64,000 nt of DNA from NCBI RefSeq assembly GCF_000429305.1, contig NZ_AUBP01000011.1, forward strand, positions 124,001 through 188,000. The letters run 5' to 3'. Made by a program: the position numbers and the translations under genes. The notes beneath the pieces were generated by a model that worked only from the letters and a program-made list of their open reading frames with translations, ran no database searches and was not told the DNA's origin. Positions 7,320 through 17,528 of this stretch are shown in pieces. The stretch's first letter is position 1. Each line of letters opens with the position of its first letter. This stretch comes from Desulfovibrio inopinatus DSM 10711 (GTDB lineage: Bacteria; Desulfobacterota; Desulfovibrionia; Desulfovibrionales; Desulfovibrionaceae).

Positions 7320-9452
7320 TTAAAGGCGTATCGCCGTTTCAGCAGTCAGTTGAGCTTGGCGCTGATTGGCGGTACGTACAAGCTGCGCCACATCCAAAAT
7401 AAGAGAAATACCGCCGTCTGCATTGACGGTCGTACCGGAAAATAATTCGAGATTGCTGTATGCTCCACCAAGGCTCTTAATAACCGCTTGTTGTCTGCCG
7501 ACAACAAAATCGACGCTCAACCCGATGTAGCTCCCGTCAACAGCAACAATAATGATACGCTCATAGTCGGGCTGTTCTCCAGGAACACTCAGCAGGCGTC
7601 GCAAACTGATACAGGGCGTCATCTTCCCCATACATTCAATGGTCTCGAACGTTTTGACGTTTTCCGGTGACGAGATAAATCGTTCTTGGCACGAGTCCAC
7701 AGAGGCCAATGGTATGACGTATGATTCTTTGCCAACAAGAACATTGAGACCATCAATAATTGCCAGGGTCAGAGGTAAACGGACGGTCAACGTGGTCCCT
7801 ACCCCCTGAACACTGTCAATATCTACAGTGCCACGCAAGTTGTCGATACTTTTCTTGACAACGTCCATCCCCACCCCGCGCCCGGATACGTCAGAAACTT
7901 TTTCCGCTGTGGAAAATCCGGGGAGGAACAAAAGCGAATAAATTTCTTTTGTGCTGAGCTCCTCACTTGGATCAACAAGTCCACGTTCGACAGCCTTATT
8001 CATAATTTGGGTCGGATCAATACCACGGCCATCGTCTTCAACCGTGAGGAGAACGTCACCGCTTGAATGCGAGGCTTTGAGGCGAATGGTTCCTTTTGTC
8101 GGCTTTCCAACAGCTTCCCGACTCGCCGGATCTTCAAGACCGTGGTCGATACTGTTGCGTAGAATATGCATGAGAGGGTCTTTAAGACGATCAATGACGG
8201 TTTTATCCAGCTCGGTTTCGCCACCAACTGTCACCAACTCAACATTCTTTCCCAAACTGCCGGCAAGATCGCGCACAAGGCGTCGAAATGCGGAAAATGC
8301 CGTTCCAATCGGCAACATGCGAATAGACAACGCGTTATCCCGCATCTCATCTGTCAAACGCTCTAAATCTTCAGATATTTGACTTAGAACCGGATTATGA
8401 ACATTGCGAGCAATCAAAGCCAGACGAGACTGAATAATAACCATCTCACCGACCATATTGATCAATTTATCCAATCGAAATGAATCCACTCGAATGCTCG
8501 AAGAACTTCCACCGGATGCACCTGCAAGTTTCGGTGTGTCCACCGTGTTGCCGGAGTCTTGTTTTTTTCCCCACTTGCTTTTTGCTTCGGATATTTTTTG
8601 TTGTTTTACTGTGTAGGCTTTGCGCAATGAAGCCAAAATAGTTGCGTCATCACAGTCATCCAAGCTTATACACAAACTTCCGATTTCATGCAGGTCGGTT
8701 TTCCGCAGCATGCCCGGCCCAACGAGTTGAATACGAACCTGATTGGGATCGTCTACAAAGAGAAAAACATCTTCCAAGGGATTACGACCGGTCTTCGTCG
8801 CCAGAAGGATATCCCAGTAAATATAGACACCGTCTGGACGAATTTCCTCCAAGGAAGGGATCGCGTCTACATGGGGCAGTCCAGACGAGACTCCAAGTTC
8901 TTCAATTTCTTGCAGTAATCCCAGCGGACGTGTTCCTGTAAGATACTCATCAATGTGTGGAGTATAACGAATCCAATATATTTCCGGATCACCTGAAGAC
9001 TGATCCACTTCACCAGATCCCGGAGCTGGTGCCTTCTGCCGCTTTTCCTCAGGGTGCGGCTCCTCATCGTGGGCTAAGAATTTTTGAAACGATACAATAA
9101 TGGCATCGGATTTCGTTTTATTGTGCTCAGAGCCGCTTGGATCGTCGCTGAGCAGGCTGTGCAAATGATCCTTTGCCGTCAATGTCAACGTGAGAAGTTC
9201 GGTCGTGACGGGCAGTTCCCCATTGCGAACACGGTCGTATACCGTTTCAATATCATGGGTAAATCTGGCAATTTCCTCGAAACCAAACATTGCCCCCGAC
9301 CCCTTGATGGTATGCATCGCGCGAAATGCACGCGCCACACGTTCAAGGTCTTCAGGGTTCTCCTCCAACTCGAGCAGTGATTCTTCAAGATCTGCCAACT
9401 GCTCATAGGCTTCATCAATAAATGTCTTGGCTGCTGCATCCAGATCAGACAT
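7320..9452 (-). CDS. cheA: Chemotaxis histidine kinase CheA
   Basis: A 710-residue CheA. The N-terminal HPt domain carries the phospho-accepting His47 in RAMHTIKGSGAMFGF. A middle segment (about 150-290) begins IYWIRYTPHIDEYLTGTRPL, an element seen in several CheA proteins in place of a classical P2 domain. A dimerisation domain follows, then the ATPase with N-box HILRNSIDHGLE, G1 VEDDGRGID and G2 GRGVGMDVVK, and a C-terminal CheW-like domain. It sits between a STAS-domain gene and the CheY-like gene in an operon headed by an MCP. No separate cheW, cheR or cheB is nearby, so this is a minimal sensory array. Confidence 0.95.
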   Translation of the reverse strand: MSDLDAAAKTFIDEAYEQLADLEESLLELEENPEDLERVARAFRAMHTIKGSGAMFGFEEIARFTHDIETVYDRVRNGELPVTTELLTLTLTAKDHLHSLLSDDPSGSEHNKTKSDAIIVSFQKFLAHDEEPHPEEKRQKAPAPGSGEVDQSSGDPEIYWIRYTPHIDEYLTGTRPLGLLQEIEELGVSSGLPHVDAIPSLEEIRPDGVYIYWDILLATKTGRNPLEDVFLFVDDPNQVRIQLVGPGMLRKTDLHEIGSLCISLDDCDDATILASLRKAYTVKQQKISEAKSKWGKKQDSGNTVDTPKLAGASGGSSSSIRVDSFRLDKLINMVGEMVIIQSRLALIARNVHNPVLSQISEDLERLTDEMRDNALSIRMLPIGTAFSAFRRLVRDLAGSLGKNVELVTVGGETELDKTVIDRLKDPLMHILRNSIDHGLEDPASREAVGKPTKGTIRLKASHSSGDVLLTVEDDGRGIDPTQIMNKAVERGLVDPSEELSTKEIYSLLFLPGFSTAEKVSDVSGRGVGMDVVKKSIDNLRGTVDIDSVQGVGTTLTVRLPLTLAIIDGLNVLVGKESYVIPLASVDSCQERFISSPENVKTFETIECMGKMTPCISLRRLLSVPGEQPDYERIIIVAVDGSYIGLSVDFVVGRQQAVIKSLGGAYSNLELFSGTTVNADGGISLILDVAQLVRTANQRQAQLTAETAIRL

Positions 9453-9482
9453 ACACCCTCGCAATACCCTCTATGGAGTTGC

Positions 9483-9773
9483 TTATCGGGAGCTGTTGGC
9501 ATCCACGCCAACAACAATAATTTCTTCCATTCCGGACACCTGAGCTTTAAACGCGAGATGCTCAGGCAAATCTTTCTTCAAGATAAGAGGCTGTTGCCTG
9601 GCAGCAAAAGATTTTTTCGCTGCATGTAGAAGTTGAAAGAAGGTCAGATCAGCATCAGCTGCTTTGGAAAATCCAAGTTCCACAGATTCCCCGGTGGAAA
9701 GGGCATCAAGGAGTTGTTGTTTGATGTCGGCCGCTCGCTCCACTGTCAAGTCACCCTCAAATTCAATATTCAT
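9483..9773 (-). CDS. STAS-domain protein (MlaB/anti-anti-sigma-like)
   Basis: The 96-residue protein starts MNIEFEGDLTVERAADIKQQ, the typical first strand and helix of a STAS domain, and continues with VELGFSKAADADLTFFQLLHAA, where anti-anti-sigma factors place their phospho-acceptor Ser/Thr. Here the segment reads DADLT, so phosphorylation is possible but not certain. It is located between the MCP gene and cheA. STAS proteins occur in several alternative chemosensory operons and may help the array or link it to another output. Confidence 0.8.
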   Translation of the reverse strand: MNIEFEGDLTVERAADIKQQLLDALSTGESVELGFSKAADADLTFFQLLHAAKKSFAARQQPLILKKDLPEHLAFKAQVSGMEEIIVVGVDANSSR

Positions 9774-9871
9774 AGTACACCCTGTGTGTTCTCAATCATT
9801 GTAAAGAAGACGCTGTGTTTCAGTGTGGAGAGTATTCAACCTCATTTACGTCAAGCTTTCAATATGAATTA

Positions 9872-12052
9872 TTAAAAACGCTCAAACTCTCCGTTTTCAT
9901 CATTGTTATCATCCATGGATGGTAACTCTTCTTGATGTACAGGAAGCTCGACGCTTCGTTGAATTTTTTGCGGTGTTGGAGCTTGTCGTGCCTGACGTTT
10001 CACTTGAAAAAACGAAATTGCACTTTGCAGCTGCCTGGCCTGCGCCGAAAGCTCTTCGGACGTAGACGACATTTGTTCAGCGGCGGCCGCATTTTGCTGG
10101 ACGACCTGATCAAGTTGCTGGAGAGCCTTATTGATCTGGTCTGCACCGGAACTTTGCTCAATACTCGATGCAGCAATTTCTTGAACAAGTTGAGCTGTAT
10201 TTTGGATATCGGGAACGAGCTTATCGAGAAGCTGCCCGGCTCGTTCAGCAACCGATAAACTTGACCCGGACAAATCATTGATTTGTCCCGCAGCCGTTTG
10301 AGAACGTTCGGCGAGTTTTCGAACTTCCGAAGCAACCACGGCAAAACCTTTGCCTTGGTCACCGGCCCGAGCGGCCTCAATCGCGGCATTCAATGCAAGT
10401 AAATCCGTCTGTCTGGCAATCTCTTCAATGATTGAAATACGTTCGGCAATATCTTTCATTGCTGCCACAGTCTCGCGCACGGCCTTGCCGGATTCCATGG
10501 CATCCTCTGCAGCCTTGATAGCTATAGATTCCGTTTTCCGTGCATTATCCGCATTTTGGCTGATACCGGCCGCCATTTCTTCCATGGACGAAGAGGATTC
10601 TTCCACACTGGCGGCCTGCTCAGTTGCCCCCTGGGACAACGATTGAGAGGTCGAACTGAGCTGAGAACTCCCTCCGGAAACATTTTCAGCACCTTCTATG
10701 ACATCACCAACAATATCGGAAAGACGACTGACCATTTCCGCCATCGCTCCCATCAAACGATCTTTTGAAGAACGCATGTTGACGGAAACTTGCAAATTCC
10801 CCTCAGCCAACTCTTCTGCGACGTTCGCGACCTCACACTCCGCGTTCACGAGACCGATGAGTGCCGAAGCCAAGACATCACTCTCTGATCGTTTCTTGAT
10901 TTGAACTCCAAGGTCGCCGACCGAAAGCGATGACGCCGCCTCGGCCATAGCACGTTCAGTAGTCACCAGAGCACTCATTGCTGTTTGTAATTCGCCAACT
11001 TCATCCTTTCGATCAGTCGTAATATGCTGGTCAAGATCACCGACAGCAAGTTTCTTCGCTGCATCAATCACTTTACGAATCGGGCCAACGACACCAATGG
11101 TAATAAAAACGGCTGAAAAAATGCCGACGAGGAGCGCTACGCTCGTCCCGATAAGAAGCAATTTCTCCTGAAAACTTACTTGGTTGGCCAGAGACTGCTT
11201 TTCCAGTTCTCGAACACCATTGGCTGCACTTTGGATTGCTCTCGCACTCTGAATCATATGGGCTTCGGCTGTGCGTTGCTCAGACGCCGCATCGAAATAC
11301 TTTTTACCTGCAGCAACATACAGGGCAAGCGCACGCTCCAATCGGCCCGTTGCATCTTCCAATTCAGTATTTCCCACAATGCCTTCCCGCCAAAGCGCAA
11401 GTCCTTCCTGCATGGTCTTTTGGGCATTCTGAAAATCCGTCCAGGATTTTTCATTTTTCTTGAGGATGTAATAAATGGCATTGATGCGAAGATACAAGAA
11501 TCGTTGCATCACCAGTTCATCGACAGCAATCGCACGCACGCTCCACATATTAAGCCCAGAGATATCTCCCAGGTCGAATGCACTTTGTTTGGCCGGAGCA
11601 ATCAGCGTATCAAGAATATATTTGACCACGGCCACGGTCTCGGTATTGACGTCTCGCCAAACCTGCGCTTGATCATTGGCTTTGGACACAGCCGTTGCAT
11701 AATCTGTTATGGCTGAAAAATAACGATCAGCTTCCGACAGTGCCGTCTCATAATATTTGACGATCTCAGGAATCGACGCCTGTTGCCGGCCCTCTGTTGC
11801 GAGTTTTTTGACTGCCGCAAGGTTCTTTTTTAAATTTTCGAGAGCAGTGCTCTCTCCACGCATAATGTAATTTTTTTCTTCTCGCCGTGTTTCGAGCATC
11901 TTCCCAATAAGTGTATTGGCATTATCGGCGGAGTTGGTAACAGAGACGAGCTTATGCATAGACGACCACGAGATAATCGCCAGCGCACTTGTCAAAACCA
12001 GAACAAAACCAAACCCAAGCCCCAATTTCCAGCCAATTTTCATATTCTTCAC
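9872..12052 (-). CDS. Methyl-accepting chemotaxis protein
   Basis: I choose the GTG at 12052, eight bases after GAGG, giving about 726 residues. TM1 ([19 protein letters not shown]) is near the N-terminus, a helical periplasmic sensor domain of about 270 residues follows, then TM2 ([19 protein letters not shown]). HAMP and HAMP-like units (around [16 protein letters not shown] and EGNLQVSV) lead to the methyl-accepting coiled coil. The conserved tip [20 protein letters not shown] and [17 protein letters not shown] contact CheA/CheW. The protein ends GEFERF, which fits the aromatic-x-x-aromatic CheR/CheB tether pattern. It heads the operon with STAS, cheA and the response regulator. Confidence 0.93.
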   Translation of the reverse strand: MKNMKIGWKLGLGFGFVLVLTSALAIISWSSMHKLVSVTNSADNANTLIGKMLETRREEKNYIMRGESTALENLKKNLAAVKKLATEGRQQASIPEIVKYYETALSEADRYFSAITDYATAVSKANDQAQVWRDVNTETVAVVKYILDTLIAPAKQSAFDLGDISGLNMWSVRAIAVDELVMQRFLYLRINAIYYILKKNEKSWTDFQNAQKTMQEGLALWREGIVGNTELEDATGRLERALALYVAAGKKYFDAASEQRTAEAHMIQSARAIQSAANGVRELEKQSLANQVSFQEKLLLIGTSVALLVGIFSAVFITIGVVGPIRKVIDAAKKLAVGDLDQHITTDRKDEVGELQTAMSALVTTERAMAEAASSLSVGDLGVQIKKRSESDVLASALIGLVNAECEVANVAEELAEGNLQVSVNMRSSKDRLMGAMAEMVSRLSDIVGDVIEGAENVSGGSSQLSSTSQSLSQGATEQAASVEESSSSMEEMAAGISQNADNARKTESIAIKAAEDAMESGKAVRETVAAMKDIAERISIIEEIARQTDLLALNAAIEAARAGDQGKGFAVVASEVRKLAERSQTAAGQINDLSGSSLSVAERAGQLLDKLVPDIQNTAQLVQEIAASSIEQSSGADQINKALQQLDQVVQQNAAAAEQMSSTSEELSAQARQLQSAISFFQVKRQARQAPTPQKIQRSVELPVHQEELPSMDDNNDENGEFERF

Positions 12053-12085
12053 AGTACATACCTCTGTCGGTATCAAGAGCAATTA

Positions 12086-12235
12086 ATGTCTACAGATACA
12101 ATACAACATGGAGTCAAAATATTTCGTGACAATACGCAATACGGTATCATCAAATTTGACTATGCGACAGGAAGAATTTTTTCGCAAGATCCTTTTCTGG
12201 ACCATCAAGAAGTACAGTCTGCAAAGAAAGCGTAA
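12086..12235 (+). CDS. Possible 49-residue small ORF (doubtful)
   Basis: A short frame, divergent from the MCP gene, reads MSTDTIQHGVKIFRDNTQYG and ends with a lysine-rich QSAKKA. Its composition is protein-like, but there is only a weak AAGAG before the ATG, no known motif, and it occupies what should be the MCP promoter region. It may be chance. Confidence 0.2.
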   Translation: MSTDTIQHGVKIFRDNTQYGIIKFDYATGRIFSQDPFLDHQEVQSAKKA

Positions 12236-12278
12236 CATGCTCTCTGTTGCAATGAACAAGACGCAAGCCGAGTATTGG

Positions 12279-13781
12279 TTATAACCGTCCTTGCTTTACA
12301 ATACGTCCTTGGTCCAAAAATACTGCATGTGTAAGGGTTGCAGGCAAGTCTCGCTGGTGATGCGAAATGAAAACAAGATTTGTTTGTTGAGGATCAAGAG
12401 CTTCAAGCAAGTCCAGAAATGTCCGTTTGGAAAAAGTATCAAGCCCTCCAAGCGGTTCATCAAGACATAAAACACGAGGACTTGAGAGCAAAGCGCGACA
12501 TAAAATAATTTTGCGCCGTTCTCCCTGAGATAATTCCCCCATCCGGCACCCAGCCAACCGAATCAAGCCCAACCGATCCAATAATGACTCCGCCGCTTCA
12601 AAGTGGTGATCATCCGGACGGACATGCAATGCCAAGTCACCACGTACTCCTGTCGCTGTTACGGCCAACGCAGGATCATCATCATCAAAACCCGCTTGAA
12701 TAGTATATGAGACCATCCCTATTTGCCGACGCAACATCGAGAGTGGGAGCGACGAGTACCCAAACCGGGATACAACAGTTTCCGGATTGGCTTCGGCATG
12801 AATTTCTCCAGCCACCAATTTCAAAAACGTGGATTTACCGGCTCCATTCCGACCAAGAATGGCCCAATTTTCCTCAGGAAAAAGCTGCCAGTCGATATCT
12901 TCGAGAATAACTTGCTCATCAATATGCACCTGAACCTTGTGCAGTACAATAAGAGGTGTATCGGTCCGCTGCACTTCTCGATTTTCACAAGTCACATCAG
13001 TAGCAAGGGGCAAAGAAGACGAGCCGCCATGTGTGCCTTGCGGCACGTCTCCACAAAACGCCACCTTTCCCATTTCAAAACGAATCTCTCGGTGTAAAAA
13101 ATCAGGTCTGGATTCCCGATGATGACTTACAGCCAAAATCGTCGTTCCACCCTGCGCCAACATCTCGACGACTCGCAATACATCACGTCTCGACATCTCA
13201 TCCAACCCGTCATCCACCTCATCTAAAATGAGAACAATCGGGTCTGTCACGAGGGCTCTCGCCAAAAGGACTTTGACAAGTTCTCCCTGAGAAAGAATCT
13301 CGAGACCGGTTTGGGCGAACGCCTCCATGCCGACTCTGGTCAATGCGCGATGCACACGTTCTTCCACGGAAGCGTTCCATGGTCCGTAATAGCGTGGCGC
13401 ATCACTGAGACCCGATGCGACGGCAGAGGTCACCGACATATTCCATTCACGATGCCGGTAATAATCACGCAAATCCGCTCCGGCCAAACCGACGCGATGA
13501 CGCATGCCGACAGGTGAGTGACTTGGTTGTCCATCAACGTAAAAATGTCGTGTCCCGCCGGTGGCACCCTGATCTGGCCAGAGATCACCGCGCACGAGTC
13601 GTAAGAAAGTACTTTTTCCTGAGCCGTTTTCTCCCGTCACGGCCCAATGCTCCCCCGCACGCAACACAAAATTTACTCCGGAAACAAGTGCCCGACCACC
13701 ACGATGAACACTGACAGCGTCCATTGACACAAGAAGACTTCCCGGCGCGGGAATTTCACACCGGGTTTGCATCATATCCAT
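12279..13781 (-). CDS. ModF-like protein with two ABC ATPase domains
   Basis: The 500-residue soluble protein has two tandem ABC domains and no membrane helices. Domain 1: Walker A GENGSGKST, signature LSQGELVKV, Walker B VLILDEVDDGLD. Domain 2: Walker A GRNGAGKST, signature LSQGERRKI, Walker B VLCLDEPLGGLD and a final H-loop FISHH. Architecture and length match E. coli ModF (490 residues), whose role beside molybdate transport is unclear. No molybdate transport genes are adjacent. The stop lies 17 bases past the methyltransferase gene's end, on the same strand. Confidence 0.85.
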   Translation of the reverse strand: MDMMQTRCEIPAPGSLLVSMDAVSVHRGGRALVSGVNFVLRAGEHWAVTGENGSGKSTFLRLVRGDLWPDQGATGGTRHFYVDGQPSHSPVGMRHRVGLAGADLRDYYRHREWNMSVTSAVASGLSDAPRYYGPWNASVEERVHRALTRVGMEAFAQTGLEILSQGELVKVLLARALVTDPIVLILDEVDDGLDEMSRRDVLRVVEMLAQGGTTILAVSHHRESRPDFLHREIRFEMGKVAFCGDVPQGTHGGSSSLPLATDVTCENREVQRTDTPLIVLHKVQVHIDEQVILEDIDWQLFPEENWAILGRNGAGKSTFLKLVAGEIHAEANPETVVSRFGYSSLPLSMLRRQIGMVSYTIQAGFDDDDPALAVTATGVRGDLALHVRPDDHHFEAAESLLDRLGLIRLAGCRMGELSQGERRKIILCRALLSSPRVLCLDEPLGGLDTFSKRTFLDLLEALDPQQTNLVFISHHQRDLPATLTHAVFLDQGRIVKQGRL

Positions 13782-13798
13782 ACAACTCTATTCCTTCT

Positions 13799-14509
13799 TC
13801 AAATTCGTGTAAGATACAGGCTGTATTTAAATTTTCTATTCAACCTATCACTCTGTGTGGCCATATCGAAATGCCACCCCGGCATCCACGCTTTAAGGCA
13901 AGCCACCAGGTCGAACCAACCATCATGAACAAAGGGAGCCAACTGAAGATCAGCAATCTCTTCTTCAGAGCGCGCAAGATCATCTTGCAGGTGATAACGT
14001 GGCCTCACCGTGACAATGGCTTCTTTCGTCACCGCTTGGTCCACAGCACGCACAACGGCTGGAAGTCGACCTTTTGCAATCGTGGCTTTCCCGATGAAAT
14101 CCACGAGCAATCCAACATCATATTGGGTTGGTAAAGGGTTTTCCAAAAAGTTGATCACGTCAAAGTCAACGTGTTGCATGCCAAGCACATATGCCATCAA
14201 ACGTGCTGCTTCAATGACATCAGCATCGACATCGACACCAAAGCAGGCTTGTGCTCCTTTTCCAGCCGCCCAAAACGCATAGTGTCCCACATTACACCCA
14301 AAATCGATGACCGTCTTGTTGTTGAAGTCAATGTGTTTTAACGCATGCTGAGGGCCATCCTCATCAAAACCTTGTCCTCGGCATACCTGCTTGCCTTCAA
14401 TAAAAACCGGCCTCCAGACCCTTTCTGAGCCAAGCTCGGTCAAAAGTCGCTTGAGGCGAGACACATCGTCTTTTTTGCAGTCCAATTTTTCCGTATTAAT
14501 TTCCAGCAT
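13799..14509 (-). CDS. Class I SAM-dependent methyltransferase
   Basis: The 236-residue protein carries the Rossmann motif I VIDFGCNVGHYAFWAA, motif II acidic end FGVDVDADVIEAARL and a later VGLLVDFIGK. The N-terminal part (WRPVFIEGKQVCRGQGFDED) recalls small DUF1698/CmoB-type or FkbM-like methyltransferases, but the substrate is not evident. It ends just upstream of the ModF-like gene with 17 bases between them and probably shares its transcript. Confidence 0.75.
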   Translation of the reverse strand: MLEINTEKLDCKKDDVSRLKRLLTELGSERVWRPVFIEGKQVCRGQGFDEDGPQHALKHIDFNNKTVIDFGCNVGHYAFWAAGKGAQACFGVDVDADVIEAARLMAYVLGMQHVDFDVINFLENPLPTQYDVGLLVDFIGKATIAKGRLPAVVRAVDQAVTKEAIVTVRPRYHLQDDLARSEEEIADLQLAPFVHDGWFDLVACLKAWMPGWHFDMATQSDRLNRKFKYSLYLTRI

Positions 14510-14705
14510 TTAGTCTGTCATTTCCTCAGTGCTTCATCAAGAGTTGTAAAAACGTCCCGGTTGGCGTATGCACGGAACCCTCCTACGGGTTACGGATGCA
14601 TGGGCAGCCGTCCCACGTGGTTCACATCATGATTCCCTACTGAAAACCCGCCCCATTGAAAAGCGCTCGCGCCGGGGCAAAACCCACAGCATACGGAATT
14701 TCGGC

Positions 14706-16163
14706 ATGGTATTTAGCTCGGCGGCTTTCCTGTTTTTCTTTTTGCCGATCGTCATGGCCATCTATTTTCCCCTGGTCAAATACGGCACCCTTCGCAATGT
14801 CATTCTCATCATTGCCAGTTTATTTTTCTACGCTTGGGGCGAAGGCGGTTATGTGTTGGTTATGATCGGCTCGATTGTAATCAACTACTTTTTCGCTCTT
14901 TGGGTGGATAGAACTCGAGCATTAGGCAAATCACGATTGCCTATCACACTGTGTATTATCTTTAATATCAGTTTGCTCATTGTGTTCAAATACACCAATT
15001 TTATCGTGGACAACCTCAACCTCGGCCTTGATGCGATGGGAATTGCTCCTATCGATATCGGCCATGTGCACCTTCCTATCGGGGTGTCCTTCTTCACCTT
15101 CCACTGCGTATCGTACATTCTGGATATTTACCGTAAGCAGACGTCGGCACAGACATCGTTCACGAATACGGCATTGTACATCGCGCTGTTCCCACAGCTC
15201 GTGGCGGGTCCGATCGTACGATACAAAGACGTGGCCGAGCAACTCACGTACCGCATCGTTTCTATCGAACGCTTTTCAAAAGGTATTAACCGATTCATCG
15301 TCGGACTTGGCAAAAAAGTACTTGTTGCCAACGTTGTTGCCCTGCCTGCCGATAAAATATTCGCCATTCCACCAGATCAACTCACAACGCCGGTCGCCTG
15401 GCTTGGGATTATCTGCTACACCATCCAAATTTATTTCGACTTCTCCGGATACTCGGACATGGCTATTGGTTTGGCAAACATGTTCGGCTTCAAATTCCTT
15501 GAAAACTTTAACTATCCGTATATCTCGAAATCAATTCGAGAGTTCTGGCGCCGGTGGCATATTTCCTTATCCACGTGGTTCCGGGACTATCTGTATATTC
15601 CCATGGGTGGCAGTCGGGTGGCTCCCTGGCGTGTGTACTTCAACCTTGTCACGGTCTTCTTTCTGTGCGGTCTGTGGCATGGCGCCAGCTGGAACTTCAT
15701 CATCTGGGGATTGTTTCATGGCCTGTTTCTCGTTCTCGAACGGACACCTTTCGGCCGTATGATGGATCGCGCTCCATCAATTGTAGGCCACTGCTATACG
15801 CTGTTGACTGTCATGGTTGCGTGGGTCTTTTTCCGTGCGGAAACGCTCGATATGTCCTTGGCATATGTTTCCGCTCTGTTCGGTTTTGCGCAGGGTTCCG
15901 GGGTGGAATGGCATGTCGGCCTGTACCTCAACCCGAAAGTCATCGCCGTCATTGCTGCCGGAATTATCGGCTCCATGCCCATTGTTCCTCTTATCCGGAA
16001 TTGGAGAGAACGTATCGTCACGCATCATAAACACGGATCTATCGCCATTGACGACGGCATCGAGTCTGTTGTCAGCATTCTGCTGTTGCCTGCGGTCTTC
16101 GTTCTCTGCGTTATGTCCCTGGCAAGCGGAACCCACAACCCGTTCATTTATTTTCAGTTTTAG
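14706..16163 (+). CDS. MBOAT family O-acyltransferase (AlgI-like)
   Basis: I choose the ATG at 14706 (MVFSSAAFLFFFLPIVMAIY), the typical AlgI opening; the frame stays open upstream without similarity. The 485-residue protein has about ten membrane helices. The hallmark motifs are present: FPQLVAGPIVRY, IYFDFSGYSDMAIGLA, EFWRRWHISLSTWFRDYLY and the active-site histidine region FLCGLWHGASWNF. Such proteins carry acetyl groups across the inner membrane for O-acetylation of exopolysaccharide. It forms an operon with the AlgX/AlgJ-like gene eight bases downstream. No alginate genes are nearby, so the acceptor polymer is unknown. Confidence 0.9.
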   Translation: MVFSSAAFLFFFLPIVMAIYFPLVKYGTLRNVILIIASLFFYAWGEGGYVLVMIGSIVINYFFALWVDRTRALGKSRLPITLCIIFNISLLIVFKYTNFIVDNLNLGLDAMGIAPIDIGHVHLPIGVSFFTFHCVSYILDIYRKQTSAQTSFTNTALYIALFPQLVAGPIVRYKDVAEQLTYRIVSIERFSKGINRFIVGLGKKVLVANVVALPADKIFAIPPDQLTTPVAWLGIICYTIQIYFDFSGYSDMAIGLANMFGFKFLENFNYPYISKSIREFWRRWHISLSTWFRDYLYIPMGGSRVAPWRVYFNLVTVFFLCGLWHGASWNFIIWGLFHGLFLVLERTPFGRMMDRAPSIVGHCYTLLTVMVAWVFFRAETLDMSLAYVSALFGFAQGSGVEWHVGLYLNPKVIAVIAAGIIGSMPIVPLIRNWRERIVTHHKHGSIAIDDGIESVVSILLLPAVFVLCVMSLASGTHNPFIYFQF

Positions 16164-16171
16164 AGGCCAAT

Positions 16172-17350
16172 GTGACAAGTCACCGTTCGAACATTGTGCG
16201 AAAGGGCATTGCCCTTCTTTCATCGATTATCTTTATTGCGTTTCTGTGCACGCCCATCGTTGGTTCGGTGTTCAAGCTCGCTCCAAGTGTACCGATTATG
16301 GAGAGTTCACCACCACCATTGCCTGAATTTCGATGTGATGTGGCATGGTTATCTTCCGTGTTCACGAAACTCCGTCGCGGGTGGTTGGAAAAGAACTTCG
16401 CATTTCGTGAAGTACTGGTACGCTGGCAGAATATGTTCAATATTCTCGCGCTCGACTCGTCCACGCAATACGATTCCGTCATGGCGGGGAAAAACAACTG
16501 GCTCTTCCTGTCGCAGGAAAATCACGAGCTTAATGTTGTCACCGATTACCGAACCGTCACCCCATACACCCAACATGACCTGGATTTTTGGGTCAAAGAA
16601 TTCACACGCCGTCGAGATATGCTTGCGGCCAAAGGTATTCACTACCTGGTGGTGATGCCACCGAATAAGCACACGGTCTATGCGGACCAACTTCCGGATG
16701 AACTCAACCGGGTGCATGACTTCTCGAAAGCAGATCAGCTCATTACAGCACTTCGCAATGTCGGTATCGAAGTCGTCGATCTCAGAGATGCACTGGCCAA
16801 AGCCACCAAAGACCATCTCACCTATTATCGCACGGACAACCACTGGACAACCTACGGAGCCCATGCAGGCTATACCGTTATTATCAATGCGTTGGCCAAA
16901 TGGTTCCCCAATCTCAAACCAACGACCCTCGACGACTATAATATTGATGTTCGTCCCGGTTTACTCGGTGGATTGGGATATATGTTGGCAATGGGTGACC
17001 ACTATACCGAAGATAAAATTACATTCACCCCCAAAGCTGGCCGAAAAGCTCGGGAAGTACCGGTTGATTACACCCATCCGCGCTTCTTTCAGCCTCCTAT
17101 CGCTATGGAAACGGGGGATCCAACCCTGCCGAAAGCCGTCGTCATTCGGGATTCGTTCTCCCACGAACTCGTTCCTCTGCTTTCGGAGAAATTCAACCGT
17201 ATCATTTATCTTTGGCCGTATCCCACCGATAGCCAATACGTTCGCCACTTCGGTGAAGAGGTCATTGATGCTGAAAAGCCCGATGTGGTTATTGACGAGT
17301 TCGTCGAACGGTATTTCACGAGACCGCCCCCGAAGCATAGTCGTCAATAA
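16172..17350 (+). CDS. AlgX/AlgJ-like SGNH-fold O-acetyltransferase
   Basis: The 392-residue protein starts at a GTG five bases after AGAGG and has an N-terminal signal anchor. The core shows the acetyltransferase pattern: GKNNWLFLSQEN, TYYRTDNHWTTYGAHAGY carrying the catalytic Asp and His, and VIRDSFSHELVPLL carrying the nucleophilic Ser. AlgJ and AlgX proteins take acetyl from the MBOAT partner and place it on polysaccharide in the periplasm. The eight-base gap to the MBOAT gene makes them one functional pair. Confidence 0.87.
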   Translation: MTSHRSNIVRKGIALLSSIIFIAFLCTPIVGSVFKLAPSVPIMESSPPPLPEFRCDVAWLSSVFTKLRRGWLEKNFAFREVLVRWQNMFNILALDSSTQYDSVMAGKNNWLFLSQENHELNVVTDYRTVTPYTQHDLDFWVKEFTRRRDMLAAKGIHYLVVMPPNKHTVYADQLPDELNRVHDFSKADQLITALRNVGIEVVDLRDALAKATKDHLTYYRTDNHWTTYGAHAGYTVIINALAKWFPNLKPTTLDDYNIDVRPGLLGGLGYMLAMGDHYTEDKITFTPKAGRKAREVPVDYTHPRFFQPPIAMETGDPTLPKAVVIRDSFSHELVPLLSEKFNRIIYLWPYPTDSQYVRHFGEEVIDAEKPDVVIDEFVERYFTRPPPKHSRQ

Positions 17351-17390
17351 ACGATGGCAATCACCACAAAAACTATGACTATCATCCATC

Positions 17391-17421
17391 AATGCCAGGG
17401 AAGAACTTCTTCCCTGGCATT
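17391..17421. terminator. 14-bp hairpin terminator between convergent operons
   Basis: AATGCCAGGGAAGA (17391-17404) pairs exactly with TCTTCCCTGGCATT (17408-17421) around a three-base loop. It lies 40 bases after the AlgX-like stop and before the RND gene end, and probably stops transcription from the plus strand. Confidence 0.7.
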
Positions 17422-17528
17422 GTCTATTCAGTACTCCTCACAAGCCTGATTGTTCTTACCACCGCTCTATGCCCCTCCCTGAACTTTGTATCGATGCCCC
17501 CTGAGCACCTCCTCTTTCCGTCGTGATC

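Noticed and set aside
14980-15762. 260-codon plus-strand open frame
   Set aside because: Out-of-frame shadow within the MBOAT gene.
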